Translations under genes and position numbers: made by a program
Assembly: GCA_016735415.1 (NCBI GenBank)
Contig: JAERRP010000548.1
Span: 1-5,876 of the forward strand
Length of the DNA: 5,876 bases
Direction: 5' to 3'
Origin: Desulfobacterales bacterium
GTDB taxonomy: Bacteria; Desulfobacterota; Desulfobacteria; Desulfobacterales; UBA5852
In this document: piece by piece, positions 1 to 5,876 of the stretch
How the letters are laid out: each line of letters starts with the position of its first letter
Numbering within the stretch: the stretch's first letter is position 1
Notes under the pieces: model-generated
Seen by the model: the letters and a program-made list of their open reading frames with translations, nothing else
The model's database searches: none
What the model was told of the DNA's origin: nothing

Positions 1-329
1 TCACCCAGGTAGATCACGCTCCCGGTGGTGTCGATGACGAAAGACGCTGTCGGGTGAGCCGGCCGACGCGCCAGTTCGGATAAAAAGCGGGACAGCACCC
101 GGCGTTCGAGATCGAGATACTGCGCCTCCCGGTCCGCAAAGCCCGCTTCGTACGGAAAGCCCATCCATTGCCCGAGTCCCTCAAGGGAACTGTCCGCCAG
201 CCCCAGATTTTTGGCCAGGCCACGTCCGATGTGGTCGTCGCAGCCGAAACGCTCGAAACCGATTTGGACCAGTCGATGGGACCAATAGGATTTCCCGGCT
301 CCGGACATGCCGATCAGGGCGATGCGCAC
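1..329 (-). CDS. P-loop kinase, shikimate kinase-like, N-terminal part (3' end beyond left edge)
   Basis: The first 109 residues are visible, from a GTG start. A strand ending in Walker A GMSGAGKS (residues 7-14) gives a nucleoside-triphosphate-binding P-loop. An acidic pair at D31-D32 (GCDDHIGR) sits where shikimate kinase and related small-molecule kinases carry their substrate and magnesium aspartates. A hydrophobic strand followed by DTTGS (101-105) takes the place of the glycine-rich GGG motif of genuine AroK. I therefore infer a cytoplasmic ATP-dependent kinase or NTPase of the shikimate-kinase-like group with a different substrate, not AroK itself. The GTG start is chosen because the next ATG (residue 8) would remove the first beta strand and part of the P-loop. 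Shine-Dalgarno support is weak. It begins 3 bases after the stop of the lipoprotein gene, so translation is probably coupled. The true length and C-terminal lid region cannot be seen. Confidence 0.75.
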   Translation of the reverse strand, partial: MRIALIGMSGAGKSYWSHRLVQIGFERFGCDDHIGRGLAKNLGLADSSLEGLGQWMGFPYEAGFADREAQYLDLERRVLSRFLSELARRPAHPTASFVIDTTGSVIYLG

Positions 330-332
330 GGT

Positions 333-1022
333 TTATTCCGCAACCTGGGGAAAAGTTTCCAGCATCTGCTCGATACCGAAGCGGCTCAGTTCCTCCGCGG
401 ACAGCCAGCGCGCCCCCTCCTTGAAAAAAATGCGTGATTCGCGCAGGTCTTCGAACAGGGTAGTCTGGGTGCGGTCGAAACGCCCCTGCCAGACACGCCG
501 GCCGTTATCAACCTGGACCAGATAGACCATAAACCCGGCCGAGGCCCCCAGATTTGCTTCACGCTCCCGGAAGCGCCAGATTTTCCCCAGAATGACATGA
601 TCAGCACCCATGGCCCGACCGAATCGCCGCGCAATGTTGCGCGGCGTATCCTGCGTACGGTTCTGGGGCATATTATCGAAGGTACGGGCGGACAGGGCCC
701 GGGGCATGACCCGGTAGTCCAGCCGGCGCTCCAGGGCCATCTGCATTTCATGGGTCAGGATATCCTCGGCGCCCGCCCCCAGTTCATTAACGGCCTCGCA
801 GAACTGGACCAGGGTGCAGTCCAGGGGGTGGGCCACCTGGCTGTCGGCGCCGGTCCACTCCAGACCCGCCAGAAAGGGCATGACGGCAACCCGGTTGAGC
901 CGGATTGTCCGATAGCCGGGAAGGGTTTGTGTTTTCGGTCGGGGTGAACGGCAAGCGGTCAGCGTGAGGCCCAGCGCGAGGAATACCAAACTCATCAGAA
1001 TCAGGCGGTTACTTCGGAACAT
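333..1022 (-). CDS. Lipoprotein with TolB/CsgG-like N-terminal strand, function unknown
   Basis: A 229-residue secreted protein. Residues 1-24 form a lipoprotein signal: basic N-region, hydrophobic core, and lipobox LTAC with Cys24 as the lipidation site. Arg at +2 (no Asp) favours outer-membrane sorting by the usual Lol rule. The mature part starts with RVAVMPF (44-50), followed by a helix-rich stretch and GADHVILGKIWRFRERE (139-155). This pattern recalls the alpha/beta fold shared by TolB N-terminal, CsgG and GNA1162-type periplasmic lipoproteins, but I cannot assign a named family. Cys69 and Cys75 could form a disulfide. The start at 1022 is preferred over an in-frame ATG 30 bases upstream because an AGGA ribosome site lies about 8 bases before it and the signal peptide then begins correctly. 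It is the middle gene of a probable operon. The role is unknown; envelope assembly or surveillance is only an inference. Confidence 0.8.
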   Translation of the reverse strand: MFRSNRLILMSLVFLALGLTLTACRSPRPKTQTLPGYRTIRLNRVAVMPFLAGLEWTGADSQVAHPLDCTLVQFCEAVNELGAGAEDILTHEMQMALERRLDYRVMPRALSARTFDNMPQNRTQDTPRNIARRFGRAMGADHVILGKIWRFREREANLGASAGFMVYLVQVDNGRRVWQGRFDRTQTTLFEDLRESRIFFKEGARWLSAEELSRFGIEQMLETFPQVAE

Positions 1023-1105
1023 GGAATATCCTCGGGTTGTACCCCCATACATTAGAACTCATCCAAAACAATTGTCCCCCGCAGAGGCTTGACAGGGAAG
1101 AAAAG

Positions 1106-1432
1106 TCACTCAAAGGGTGCCCCCCGCCCCAGCGGCCGCTCGAACGTGAAATCGATCGTATTGCCGACCAGGGATCGATAGGCATCGTCTTCGCTGCCGG
1201 AGGCTTTGGCAAACGGGTAACCGATCACGTAGATGATCGAGGTCACCGGGATCATGATCAGCCCGACCGGTCTCAATATCGGGATATCGGTGGTCACATT
1301 CATGGGGTTGGGGCTCGGTCTGATCGGTCCCTCGATTTCCTCGGCCGGGGCCTGGCCCCAGGCGCCCAGGCACAGGGCCAGAGCCAGAACGATCGCCAGG
1401 CAAACTGTTTTCCATGACATGGGGGTGGGCAT
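1106..1432 (-). CDS. Small exported protein with a second hydrophobic segment, unknown function
   Basis: A 108-residue protein that I do not recognise. Residues 6-28 are a classic signal peptide: Lys8, a hydrophobic Leu/Ala/Val core, and an APA/EE cleavage site after residue 30. The mature N-terminus is proline-rich (PIRPSPNP). A hydrophobic stretch at about 54-72 (from RPVGLIMIPVTS to IGYPF) could be a membrane helix or membrane-associated hairpin, and a conserved-looking C-terminal piece (DDAYRSLVGNTIDFTFERP) follows. The start at 1432 is chosen because AGGAG lies 9 bases upstream; an in-frame ATG at 1459 precedes that ribosome site and is less likely. It is the first gene after the strong promoter at 1519-1547 and is followed after 83 bases by the lipoprotein gene. 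I infer it acts in the envelope, probably with that lipoprotein. The ORF could be a false prediction, but the promoter, ribosome site and signal peptide all agree. Confidence 0.72.
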   Translation of the reverse strand: MPTPMSWKTVCLAIVLALALCLGAWGQAPAEEIEGPIRPSPNPMNVTTDIPILRPVGLIMIPVTSIIYVIGYPFAKASGSEDDAYRSLVGNTIDFTFERPLGRGAPFE

Positions 1433-1518
1433 GATCACAATCTCCTTTTCCGAATGCATCCCTGGTTCGGAATTCGGTTTCCGTCAGGCGGTGCGTGGCT
1501 GCTGCGCCCTTCAAAATG

Positions 1519-1547
1519 ACCATAGTGAATCGCCTGCCGAATGTCAA
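1519..1547 (-). promoter_or_regulatory. Sigma70-type promoter of the exported protein/lipoprotein/kinase operon
   Basis: On the minus strand the -35 box TTGACA (1542-1547, perfect consensus) is separated by 17 bases from TATGGT (1519-1524, 4 of 6 matching TATAAT). Transcription would start near 1512, giving a leader of about 80 bases before the ATG at 1432. No other strong promoter is visible between the three downstream minus-strand genes. Confidence 0.75.
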
Positions 1548-1577
1548 AGCCAGGGGAGATCCATTGCGACTCCCCAA

Positions 1578-1593
1578 TATTTTCAGGAAAATA
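1578..1593. promoter_or_regulatory. Perfect inverted repeat, candidate operator or activator site
   Basis: TATTTTC-AG-GAAAATA is a perfect 7-base inverted repeat around a 2-base spacer. It is AT-rich within GC-rich DNA and its centre lies about 73 bases upstream of the predicted start of the operon promoter. That is a position typical of an upstream activator site, and the size fits a dimeric helix-turn-helix regulator. The sequence does not match the CRP (TGTGA-N6-TCACA) or FNR (TTGAT-N4-ATCAA) consensus. The regulator is unknown. Confidence 0.4.
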
Positions 1594-1631
1594 CTATCGG
1601 TTCAGGGTGGCAGAGCAAACGGATCGTCAGG

Positions 1632-1648
1632 CCCCGCGGTCCGCGGGG
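1632..1648. repeat. GC-rich palindrome, 8-base arms around one base
   Basis: CCCCGCGG-T-CCGCGGGG is a perfect palindrome in the gap between the cyclase-like gene and the small exported protein gene. As RNA it could form a 6-7 bp hairpin. No T-run follows on either strand, so it is not a standard intrinsic terminator. It could help terminate or stabilise the upstream transcript, or bind a protein. Confidence 0.4.
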
Positions 1649-1674
1649 ACCTCGGCTTGCGGGACGACGATCGC

Positions 1675-1697
1675 AAACGGGCGGCCGAAAGCGCCCG
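1675..1697 (-). terminator. Weak terminator-like hairpin after the cyclase-like gene
   Basis: Reading the minus strand just after the stop at 1706, CGGGCG and CGCCCG form a 6-bp GC stem around an 8-base loop (1678-1697), followed by only TTT (1675-1677). The placement, 9 bases past the stop codon, suits an intrinsic terminator, but the T-tract is very short. Confidence 0.35.
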
Positions 1698-1705
1698 CAG
1701 ACCGT

Positions 1706-4045
1706 TCAGTGGCCTTCCTTGACCCGCTTGAGTAACCCGGGATCGGTACAGATCTCGTAGTAGAAGCGCTCCGTCAAGCCTTTGATGCTCAGATCGTCCA
1801 GGGTTATATAGGGCAGGGCGGCCTCGCGAACGACTATGCGGTGAGAATCCCCGGAAGTGGTGGGATAATGGCCCGTGTAAAGTCGTTGACGGCCCCCCTG
1901 GGCGTCGGGCAGCTCGAGCGCCAGTTTTTCGAGTTGAATTTCCCGTTTGAGCTTCTCGAAGGCGTCCGCGCTCAATTCGATGCCGTTTACATTGAAACGC
2001 ACAACCACTTCGGAAGACATTTCCCGATCTTCCGGTGCAATTTCATAGACGAACACATTGAAAGGCGACTGCTGTTTGGGATTTTTCCCCCGCAATGGTT
2101 TGAAGCAGCCCGAGAGGCGATCGGCCTGGTTGATGGCCGGCGAGATCATGATGCGGTGGTCTTCGTCGAAGAAAAAAGTGGGCGCGCTCCCGTTAAAACT
2201 GATACCAATGCCGAATTCCAGCTGGGGGAGATGGGATTCGCGGTTCTTGCGATTGTAGCGATCCACGATCAGGAGGATATTCATGGCCAGCCCGCAGGCC
2301 CGTGCCACGCTGTACCAGTTCTGGGGCTGGTCTTCATGCTCGAAAATGGCCAGAATAATGGCATCCCCCTCGATAAACACCTTGAAGGCCCCGAAGCGTG
2401 ACAGGATACTGGTGATGGGATCGAAGAAGTTCAGACTGAGATTCGTGGCCGGGTTGAGGCCCTTGGCTTTCATCTCGTTGACGATGCCGGTGGACCCGCG
2501 CACATCGGCCTTGATGACCGTGTGACTGATGATGGGCATTTCATCCGGCCCCTGCTCGTTCGGCAGGAGAAATTCATACAGGGAATTGTTAGCGCGGGAA
2601 AGCTTGAGGTGGTTTTCGTCGGTAACGACATTGAGATAGTGGATCGCGTTGTGAATGGACAGGTAGTTGCCCATATCACGGTGATAGCGGGCAAAGGTGC
2701 GCACGAAATCCAGCAGGATCTCCATGCGCCGTAAACGCGGCATCCAGCGGACCCGACTGATGCCGCTGCGAATGGGCTGCAGGGCAAAGTCTTCACCGTA
2801 GTTTTTGCGGATGCGTTTGAGCTTGGCTTTAATGGGCTTGCGCGCCTTGGGATCGACAATGTAGCTGAGCACCTCATGGGGCGTCAACGGCGGGCAATAG
2901 ACATCGCAACAGGTCTTCATGACCTCGGTGGCCATGATGATGCGCATCAGCCCGCAGGCATTGAAATCCTTGAGCAGCCGCACCAGCAGTTGCTTCTGCC
3001 GCCGAACCAGCTGCTTGAGTTTGCGCACCCGCTGCTTGTCGGCCGGCTTGCGTCGGCTGCGCCGCATCATGTGGTCGGTACGCTGATAGTTGAACAGGGC
3101 GTCCACGTTGCCCTCGTATTTGATCCAGTCGGCCAGCGCCGGACCCCGTTCGGAAGGATTTGCGGCCGGAGGCGCCCCGTCGTCGTGATCGGCGGCGACG
3201 CCCATTGTCTTCTCTTCGGGCGGGCGCGAGACCTGAGGGCCGGCCAGGCTGAACAGAAAATCGTTCAGGGCGGCCAGCAGTGTTTCGTACTGGTTGGCAT
3301 CCTCCCGCCGGCTTCCCAGGAGCACGTACTCGCTCATCATAAATCCGTCGGCGGCCGGATTTTCGGCATGCAGCAGGGGATTGGCGAAAAAGTCATCCGG
3401 CAGCAGGCCTTCTTCGCCGAAATGCAGCGTATGCAAGTTGTTGATGGTCTCCTGCCGTACTTCCTCAAGATAGTGGAACAAGCCCCGGATGGCGAATCGA
3501 ATAATGGTTTCGCGGTTGCGGGTGATGTTCTGGAGCCCGTCGCGCAGCTCTTTCACACGCTCGTGGTTGTAGGCCATCTCCTGACGCCAGATCTGGTTGT
3601 TGATATGCTGAATGCAGGCCTTGTAACGATCGCCGACCGCCTCCCGGAAGGCGGCGGCCATGGCGGCCATGGCCAGATACTGGACCTGGTATTGGCCATC
3701 CATTTTGGCGCGTTTGATGGCGTCCATCATAATTTCGCGGCAAAGGCCCTTATATTCCTTTTCGGCCCGGGACCAGTTGAAACTGGACTCGAAAGCGGGC
3801 AGATCCGTCACCGCCGAGAACTTGCCGATAAGCTGGATGGCCATGCGCCGGGTGGCCTTGATGAAACCCTGGCTGAAATGCACGTCATAGCGCAGGTTAT
3901 CGATACCGAACTGCAGGCCTTCGAGCGAAAACGCGGAAGAATAAAGTTTCAGCGGGATGCCCGCAAATTTCTGGATTGAAGTCGAATTGGATACCGGCAT
4001 GAGGCTATGGCTACCTGGTACGGCGGTACGGGTCACGGCCGCCAT
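1706..4045 (-). CDS. Large protein with C-terminal class III nucleotide cyclase homology domain
   Basis: A 779-residue, apparently cytoplasmic protein with no signal peptide or clear membrane helix. The domain at about 505-675 has class III adenylate/guanylate cyclase landmarks: KADVRGST with metal-binding D514, IEGDAIILAIF with second metal-binding D561, and AINQADRL with the transition-state pair N639 and R643. It could therefore cyclise a nucleoside triphosphate. By hand alignment, the base-selecting Lys (four before the second Asp) is F557 and the base-selecting Asp (seven before the Asn) is I632, so the substrate is uncertain and catalysis may even be lost. Residues 1-500 are mostly helical and match nothing I know; no PAS, GAF or HAMP motif is apparent. 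A low-complexity linker (about 268-300) precedes a strongly basic stretch at about 327-352. The start is ambiguous: ATG at 4045 or at 4000 (residue 16), neither with a good ribosome site. It has its own promoter and is transcribed away from the lipoate ligase gene. Confidence 0.85.
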   Translation of the reverse strand: MAAVTRTAVPGSHSLMPVSNSTSIQKFAGIPLKLYSSAFSLEGLQFGIDNLRYDVHFSQGFIKATRRMAIQLIGKFSAVTDLPAFESSFNWSRAEKEYKGLCREIMMDAIKRAKMDGQYQVQYLAMAAMAAAFREAVGDRYKACIQHINNQIWRQEMAYNHERVKELRDGLQNITRNRETIIRFAIRGLFHYLEEVRQETINNLHTLHFGEEGLLPDDFFANPLLHAENPAADGFMMSEYVLLGSRREDANQYETLLAALNDFLFSLAGPQVSRPPEEKTMGVAADHDDGAPPAANPSERGPALADWIKYEGNVDALFNYQRTDHMMRRSRRKPADKQRVRKLKQLVRRQKQLLVRLLKDFNACGLMRIIMATEVMKTCCDVYCPPLTPHEVLSYIVDPKARKPIKAKLKRIRKNYGEDFALQPIRSGISRVRWMPRLRRMEILLDFVRTFARYHRDMGNYLSIHNAIHYLNVVTDENHLKLSRANNSLYEFLLPNEQGPDEMPIISHTVIKADVRGSTGIVNEMKAKGLNPATNLSLNFFDPITSILSRFGAFKVFIEGDAIILAIFEHEDQPQNWYSVARACGLAMNILLIVDRYNRKNRESHLPQLEFGIGISFNGSAPTFFFDEDHRIMISPAINQADRLSGCFKPLRGKNPKQQSPFNVFVYEIAPEDREMSSEVVVRFNVNGIELSADAFEKLKREIQLEKLALELPDAQGGRQRLYTGHYPTTSGDSHRIVVREAALPYITLDDLSIKGLTERFYYEICTDPGLLKRVKEGH

Positions 4046-4070
4046 GGCGTAAATCGGCGCGCGGTGCCGT

Positions 4071-4100
4071 TTCCCAGAATATCAAAACATTGGTTATTAT
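4071..4100 (+). promoter_or_regulatory. Possible weak promoter of the lipoate ligase gene
   Basis: TTCCCA (4071-4076) and TATTAT (4095-4100) are 18 bases apart on the plus strand. The -10 box is good and the -35 box poor. It would give a leader of about 100 bases and would overlap the start region of the opposing cyclase promoter. No better plus-strand candidate is visible in the gap. Confidence 0.28.
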
Positions 4101-4107
4101 TTCAATT

Positions 4108-4136
4108 AGTTTACCGGCCCACCCGGGGGCTGTCAA
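4108..4136 (-). promoter_or_regulatory. Sigma70-type promoter of the cyclase-like gene
   Basis: On the minus strand TTGACA (4131-4136, consensus -35) is followed after 17 bases by TAAACT (4108-4113, 4 of 6 matching TATAAT) and an AT-rich initial transcribed region. Transcription would start near 4101, about 55 bases before the ATG at 4045 or 100 before the one at 4000. Confidence 0.7.
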
Positions 4137-4208
4137 TCCAAATCACCGATGGTTGGACCCCGGGATTCACTATTGCCTGACCGGCTTCTGTCGGCTAAGA
4201 AAAGCGTT

Positions 4209-5231
4209 ATGCAGCGAATCGATTTCGGCCCGCCCCGCAATCCGGCCTTGAACCTGGCCTGGGAGGAACACCTGCTCACCCGCCTTGCGGAGACCGGGGA
4301 TCTTCTGTTGTTTTACGTCAACGACGAGGCCGTTGTCATCGGGCGCAACCAGAACCCCTGGGCCGAAGTCAGCGCTGAAAGCCTGACTCAAATGGGTCTG
4401 CCGCTCGTACGGCGTATGTCCGGCGGCGGGGCCGTCTATCAGGATCACGGCAATCTCAATTACAGTATTCTCCAGCTATCAACCACGCCGGGCCGCCCGG
4501 ATGCCAAAACGATTCTGCAGCCGGTTGTCCGGGCTCTGCGGACCCTTGGCCTGCCGGCCCGCCTGTCGGCGCGCAACGCCATCTTCGTCGGCCGATACAA
4601 GGTCTCCGGTACGGCCCAGTTCATGACGTCCGGAAAAATCCTGACCCATGGCACGCTCCTGGTCGATGCGCGCCTGGACCGGCTTTCCCGTTGCCTGAGA
4701 CCCGACACCGACACCCTGGCCCACTCCCGCGGGCGTCCCTCTGTTCGCAGCCCGGTGGCCAACCTGTGCACCTACCGTCCGGAGATCACCCGGGCGACCC
4801 TTCGCCGGCAGCTGCACCGGGCCTTCGCGGAAACCTATGGCACCGTCCCCGTGTGTGCGCTCGACCCGGCGGGAAAGCAGGCCGCCCGGTTGCTGGCAGA
4901 CCGTAAATACAGGACCTGGCAATGGAATATCGGCCGATCGCCGCAATTTACAATCGAATGGAAAGGGGATTTCCGGGGGGAAGCATGCGGGTGTCGAATG
5001 ACCGTGCAGCGCGGGGTTATCGCCGGGGTGGCCATGGATGCGCCGGCCACCCGGCAGGATCAACTGCAACGTCTGGCCGAGCGTTGGCTCGTCGGACACC
5101 GCCTCGGTGACCAGAACGCCCCCGGTGACAGCATTCCGGCGACGCCGACGACGGATGCGGCCTCCATGGCCTTCCGCCGCTGGCTGCAGGCCCATCTGCC
5201 GAAACCCCTTCCGATCCCTGCCGGGGCGTGA
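4209..5231 (+). CDS. lplA: Lipoate-protein ligase A
   Basis: A 340-residue cytoplasmic enzyme that activates free lipoate with ATP and attaches it to the lysine of lipoyl domains in 2-oxoacid dehydrogenases or glycine cleavage H protein. The BPL/LplA catalytic domain shows NPALNLAWEEHLL (11-23), VIGRNQNPW (43-51), the hallmark RRMSGGGAVYQDHGNLNYS (68-86) and GRYKVSGTAQF (128-138), with K131 as the conserved catalytic lysine, then HGTLLV (147-152). Residues about 232-300 (from YRTWQWN onward) match the C-terminal accessory domain of E. coli-type LplA, so a separate LplB partner should not be needed. A Pro-rich tail follows. The ATG at 4209 is preferred over an in-frame ATG 60 bases upstream because family proteins begin just before the ALNLA motif and nothing like a ribosome site precedes the earlier ATG; even at 4209 the site is weak (AAGA). 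Its end converges with the fumarase gene. Confidence 0.92.
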   Translation: MQRIDFGPPRNPALNLAWEEHLLTRLAETGDLLLFYVNDEAVVIGRNQNPWAEVSAESLTQMGLPLVRRMSGGGAVYQDHGNLNYSILQLSTTPGRPDAKTILQPVVRALRTLGLPARLSARNAIFVGRYKVSGTAQFMTSGKILTHGTLLVDARLDRLSRCLRPDTDTLAHSRGRPSVRSPVANLCTYRPEITRATLRRQLHRAFAETYGTVPVCALDPAGKQAARLLADRKYRTWQWNIGRSPQFTIEWKGDFRGEACGCRMTVQRGVIAGVAMDAPATRQDQLQRLAERWLVGHRLGDQNAPGDSIPATPTTDAASMAFRRWLQAHLPKPLPIPAGA

Positions 5232-5255
5232 AAATATCCTTCCGGGCCGAAGCCC

Positions 5256-5876
5256 TCAGTCCAGAATGTCGCTCAGCGTCTTCTCGTCCAGTATACGGGC
5301 TTCCTGCGCCACTTCCCGGACGGTACGGCCGGAGCGGTAGGCCTTATAGGCCAGTTCGGCGGCCCGGTCGTATCCGATATGGGGCACCAGGCCCGTCACC
5401 AGCGCCAGGCTCTGTTCGATATAAGCCGCACATTTCTCAGGATTGGCGCTGATATCCCGGATGCAGTCGGCGGCGGCCACCCGGCAGGCATTCCCCAGCA
5501 GGTCGATGGACTGCAAAAGGTTGAAGGCGATCACCGGGAGCATCACGTTGAGTTCGAAGTTCCCCCCGGTGCCGGCCAGTGTAATGGTGGCGTCGTTTCC
5601 CACCACCTGGGCCGCCACCTGGATGAGCATCTCCGGAATCACCGGATTGACTTTGCCCGGCATGATGGAGGAGCCGGGCTGAAGGGCCGGCAGGTTGATC
5701 TCACCGAGGCCACAGCGAGGGCCGGAGGAAAGCCAGCGCAGGTCGTTGGCGATCTTGACCAGGGCCACCGCCAGGGCCTTGAGGGCCCCGCTCAACTCGA
5801 CGGCCGTGTCCTGGGCGGCCTGGGCCTGGAAATGATCGGCGGCCTCGCGCCAGGGGATGTCGGTCCGGGCGGCCAG
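5256..5876 (-). CDS. fumC: Class II fumarate hydratase, C-terminal part (5' end beyond right edge)
   Basis: The last 206 residues are visible, open to the window edge; by comparison with about 465 residues for FumC, roughly 45 percent is present. The fumarase/aspartase superfamily signature GSSIMPGKVNP lies at fragment residues 68-78, in the mobile loop carrying the proposed catalytic serine, preceded by SSGPRCGLGEI. GNFELNV, the FNLLQSIDLLGNACR stretch and VPHIGYD all resemble FumC rather than aspartase, which usually has GQLELNV. The VNPVIPEM segment is slightly aspartase-like, so aspartate ammonia-lyase remains a lesser possibility. The enzyme would interconvert fumarate and malate in the TCA cycle in the cytoplasm, without an iron-sulfur cluster. 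The catalytic-histidine region lies outside the window. The gene ends 24 bases from the convergent lplA, with no obvious terminator between them. Confidence 0.85.
   Translation of the reverse strand: MAARTDIPWREAADHFQAQAAQDTAVELSGALKALAVALVKIANDLRWLSSGPRCGLGEINLPALQPGSSIMPGKVNPVIPEMLIQVAAQVVGNDATITLAGTGGNFELNVMLPVIAFNLLQSIDLLGNACRVAAADCIRDISANPEKCAAYIEQSLALVTGLVPHIGYDRAAELAYKAYRSGRTVREVAQEARILDEKTLSDILD

Noticed and set aside
1023..1105. Internal promoter before the lipoprotein gene (TTGTTT and TATGGG, 16 bases apart)
   Set aside because: The -35 box matches only 3 of 6 consensus bases, and the gene is well explained by the upstream promoter.
1110..1577. Alternative 155-codon minus-strand frame overlapping the small exported protein gene
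   Set aside because: It would start upstream of the -10 box of the predicted promoter and lacks a signal peptide or known motif; the other frame has a ribosome site, signal peptide and cleavage site.
3651..3678. Short repeated GGCCATGGC units
   Set aside because: They fall inside the cyclase-like gene and simply encode an Ala/Met-rich helix (AMAAMAAA); no spacing or extent suggests a functional repeat.
2876..3979. Open 367-codon frame on the plus strand, antisense to the cyclase-like gene
   Set aside because: It lies wholly inside the minus-strand gene, is His/Gln-rich as expected for an antisense reading, has no recognisable motif, and the minus-strand frame has clear cyclase motifs.
1706..4045. 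Possible Pycsar-type anti-phage cyclase
   Set aside because: Pycsar cyclases belong to the class III fold, and the altered base pocket made me consider this. However, those systems carry an adjacent effector gene (TIR or membrane type with a cyclic-nucleotide sensor), and none is present here; the neighbours are lplA and an exported-protein operon. The protein is also long, with an unrelated N-terminal region.
4479..5195. Open 238-codon frame on the minus strand opposite lplA
   Set aside because: It is a GC-driven shadow of a well-supported lipoate ligase gene, with no motif of its own.
5232..5255. Bidirectional terminator between lplA and fumC
   Set aside because: The 24-base gap has no stem with T-runs on either strand; termination must involve sequence inside the genes or Rho.

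Overview
The window is GC-rich, tightly packed, and looks chromosomal. It carries four complete genes and two genes cut by the edges, and I saw no rRNA, tRNA, CRISPR array, insertion sequence or phage gene. The gene content (class II fumarase, lipoate-protein ligase, a large nucleotide-cyclase-homology protein, exported proteins of unrecognised family) and codon choice suggest a Gram-negative bacterium. My best guess is a Desulfobacterota (deltaproteobacterial) lineage, but this is inferred from protein style and not proven by a marker gene.

Left part, minus strand, read from right to left. A near-consensus sigma70 promoter (1519-1547) drives a probable three-gene operon. Its genes are a small exported protein with a second hydrophobic segment (1106-1432), a 229-residue lipoprotein with a TolB/CsgG-like 'VAVMPF' start (333-1022), and a P-loop kinase-like protein resembling shikimate kinase that runs off the left edge (1-329). 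The last two are separated by only 3 bases. A perfect 7+2+7 inverted repeat lies upstream of the promoter and is a candidate regulator site.

Middle, minus strand. A 779-codon gene (1706-4045) has a class III nucleotide cyclase homology domain in its C-terminal third and about 500 residues of unrecognised, mostly helical sequence before it. The two metal-binding aspartates and the Asn/Arg catalytic pair are present. By my hand alignment, however, the two residues that normally select the purine base are replaced by hydrophobic residues. The gene has its own promoter (4108-4136, TTGACA-17-TAAACT) and a weak terminator-like hairpin after its stop. This is the most interesting item in the window.

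Right part. A lipoate-protein ligase (4209-5231, plus strand) is divergent from the cyclase gene and converges, with a 24-base gap, on the C-terminal half of a class II fumarase (5256-5876, minus strand, cut by the right edge). Both belong to central carbon metabolism (lipoylated 2-oxoacid dehydrogenases or glycine cleavage, and the TCA cycle), but they lie on opposite strands and are not one operon. I see no complete undescribed defence or mobile system. The candidates for novelty are the atypical cyclase protein and the exported protein/lipoprotein/kinase operon.
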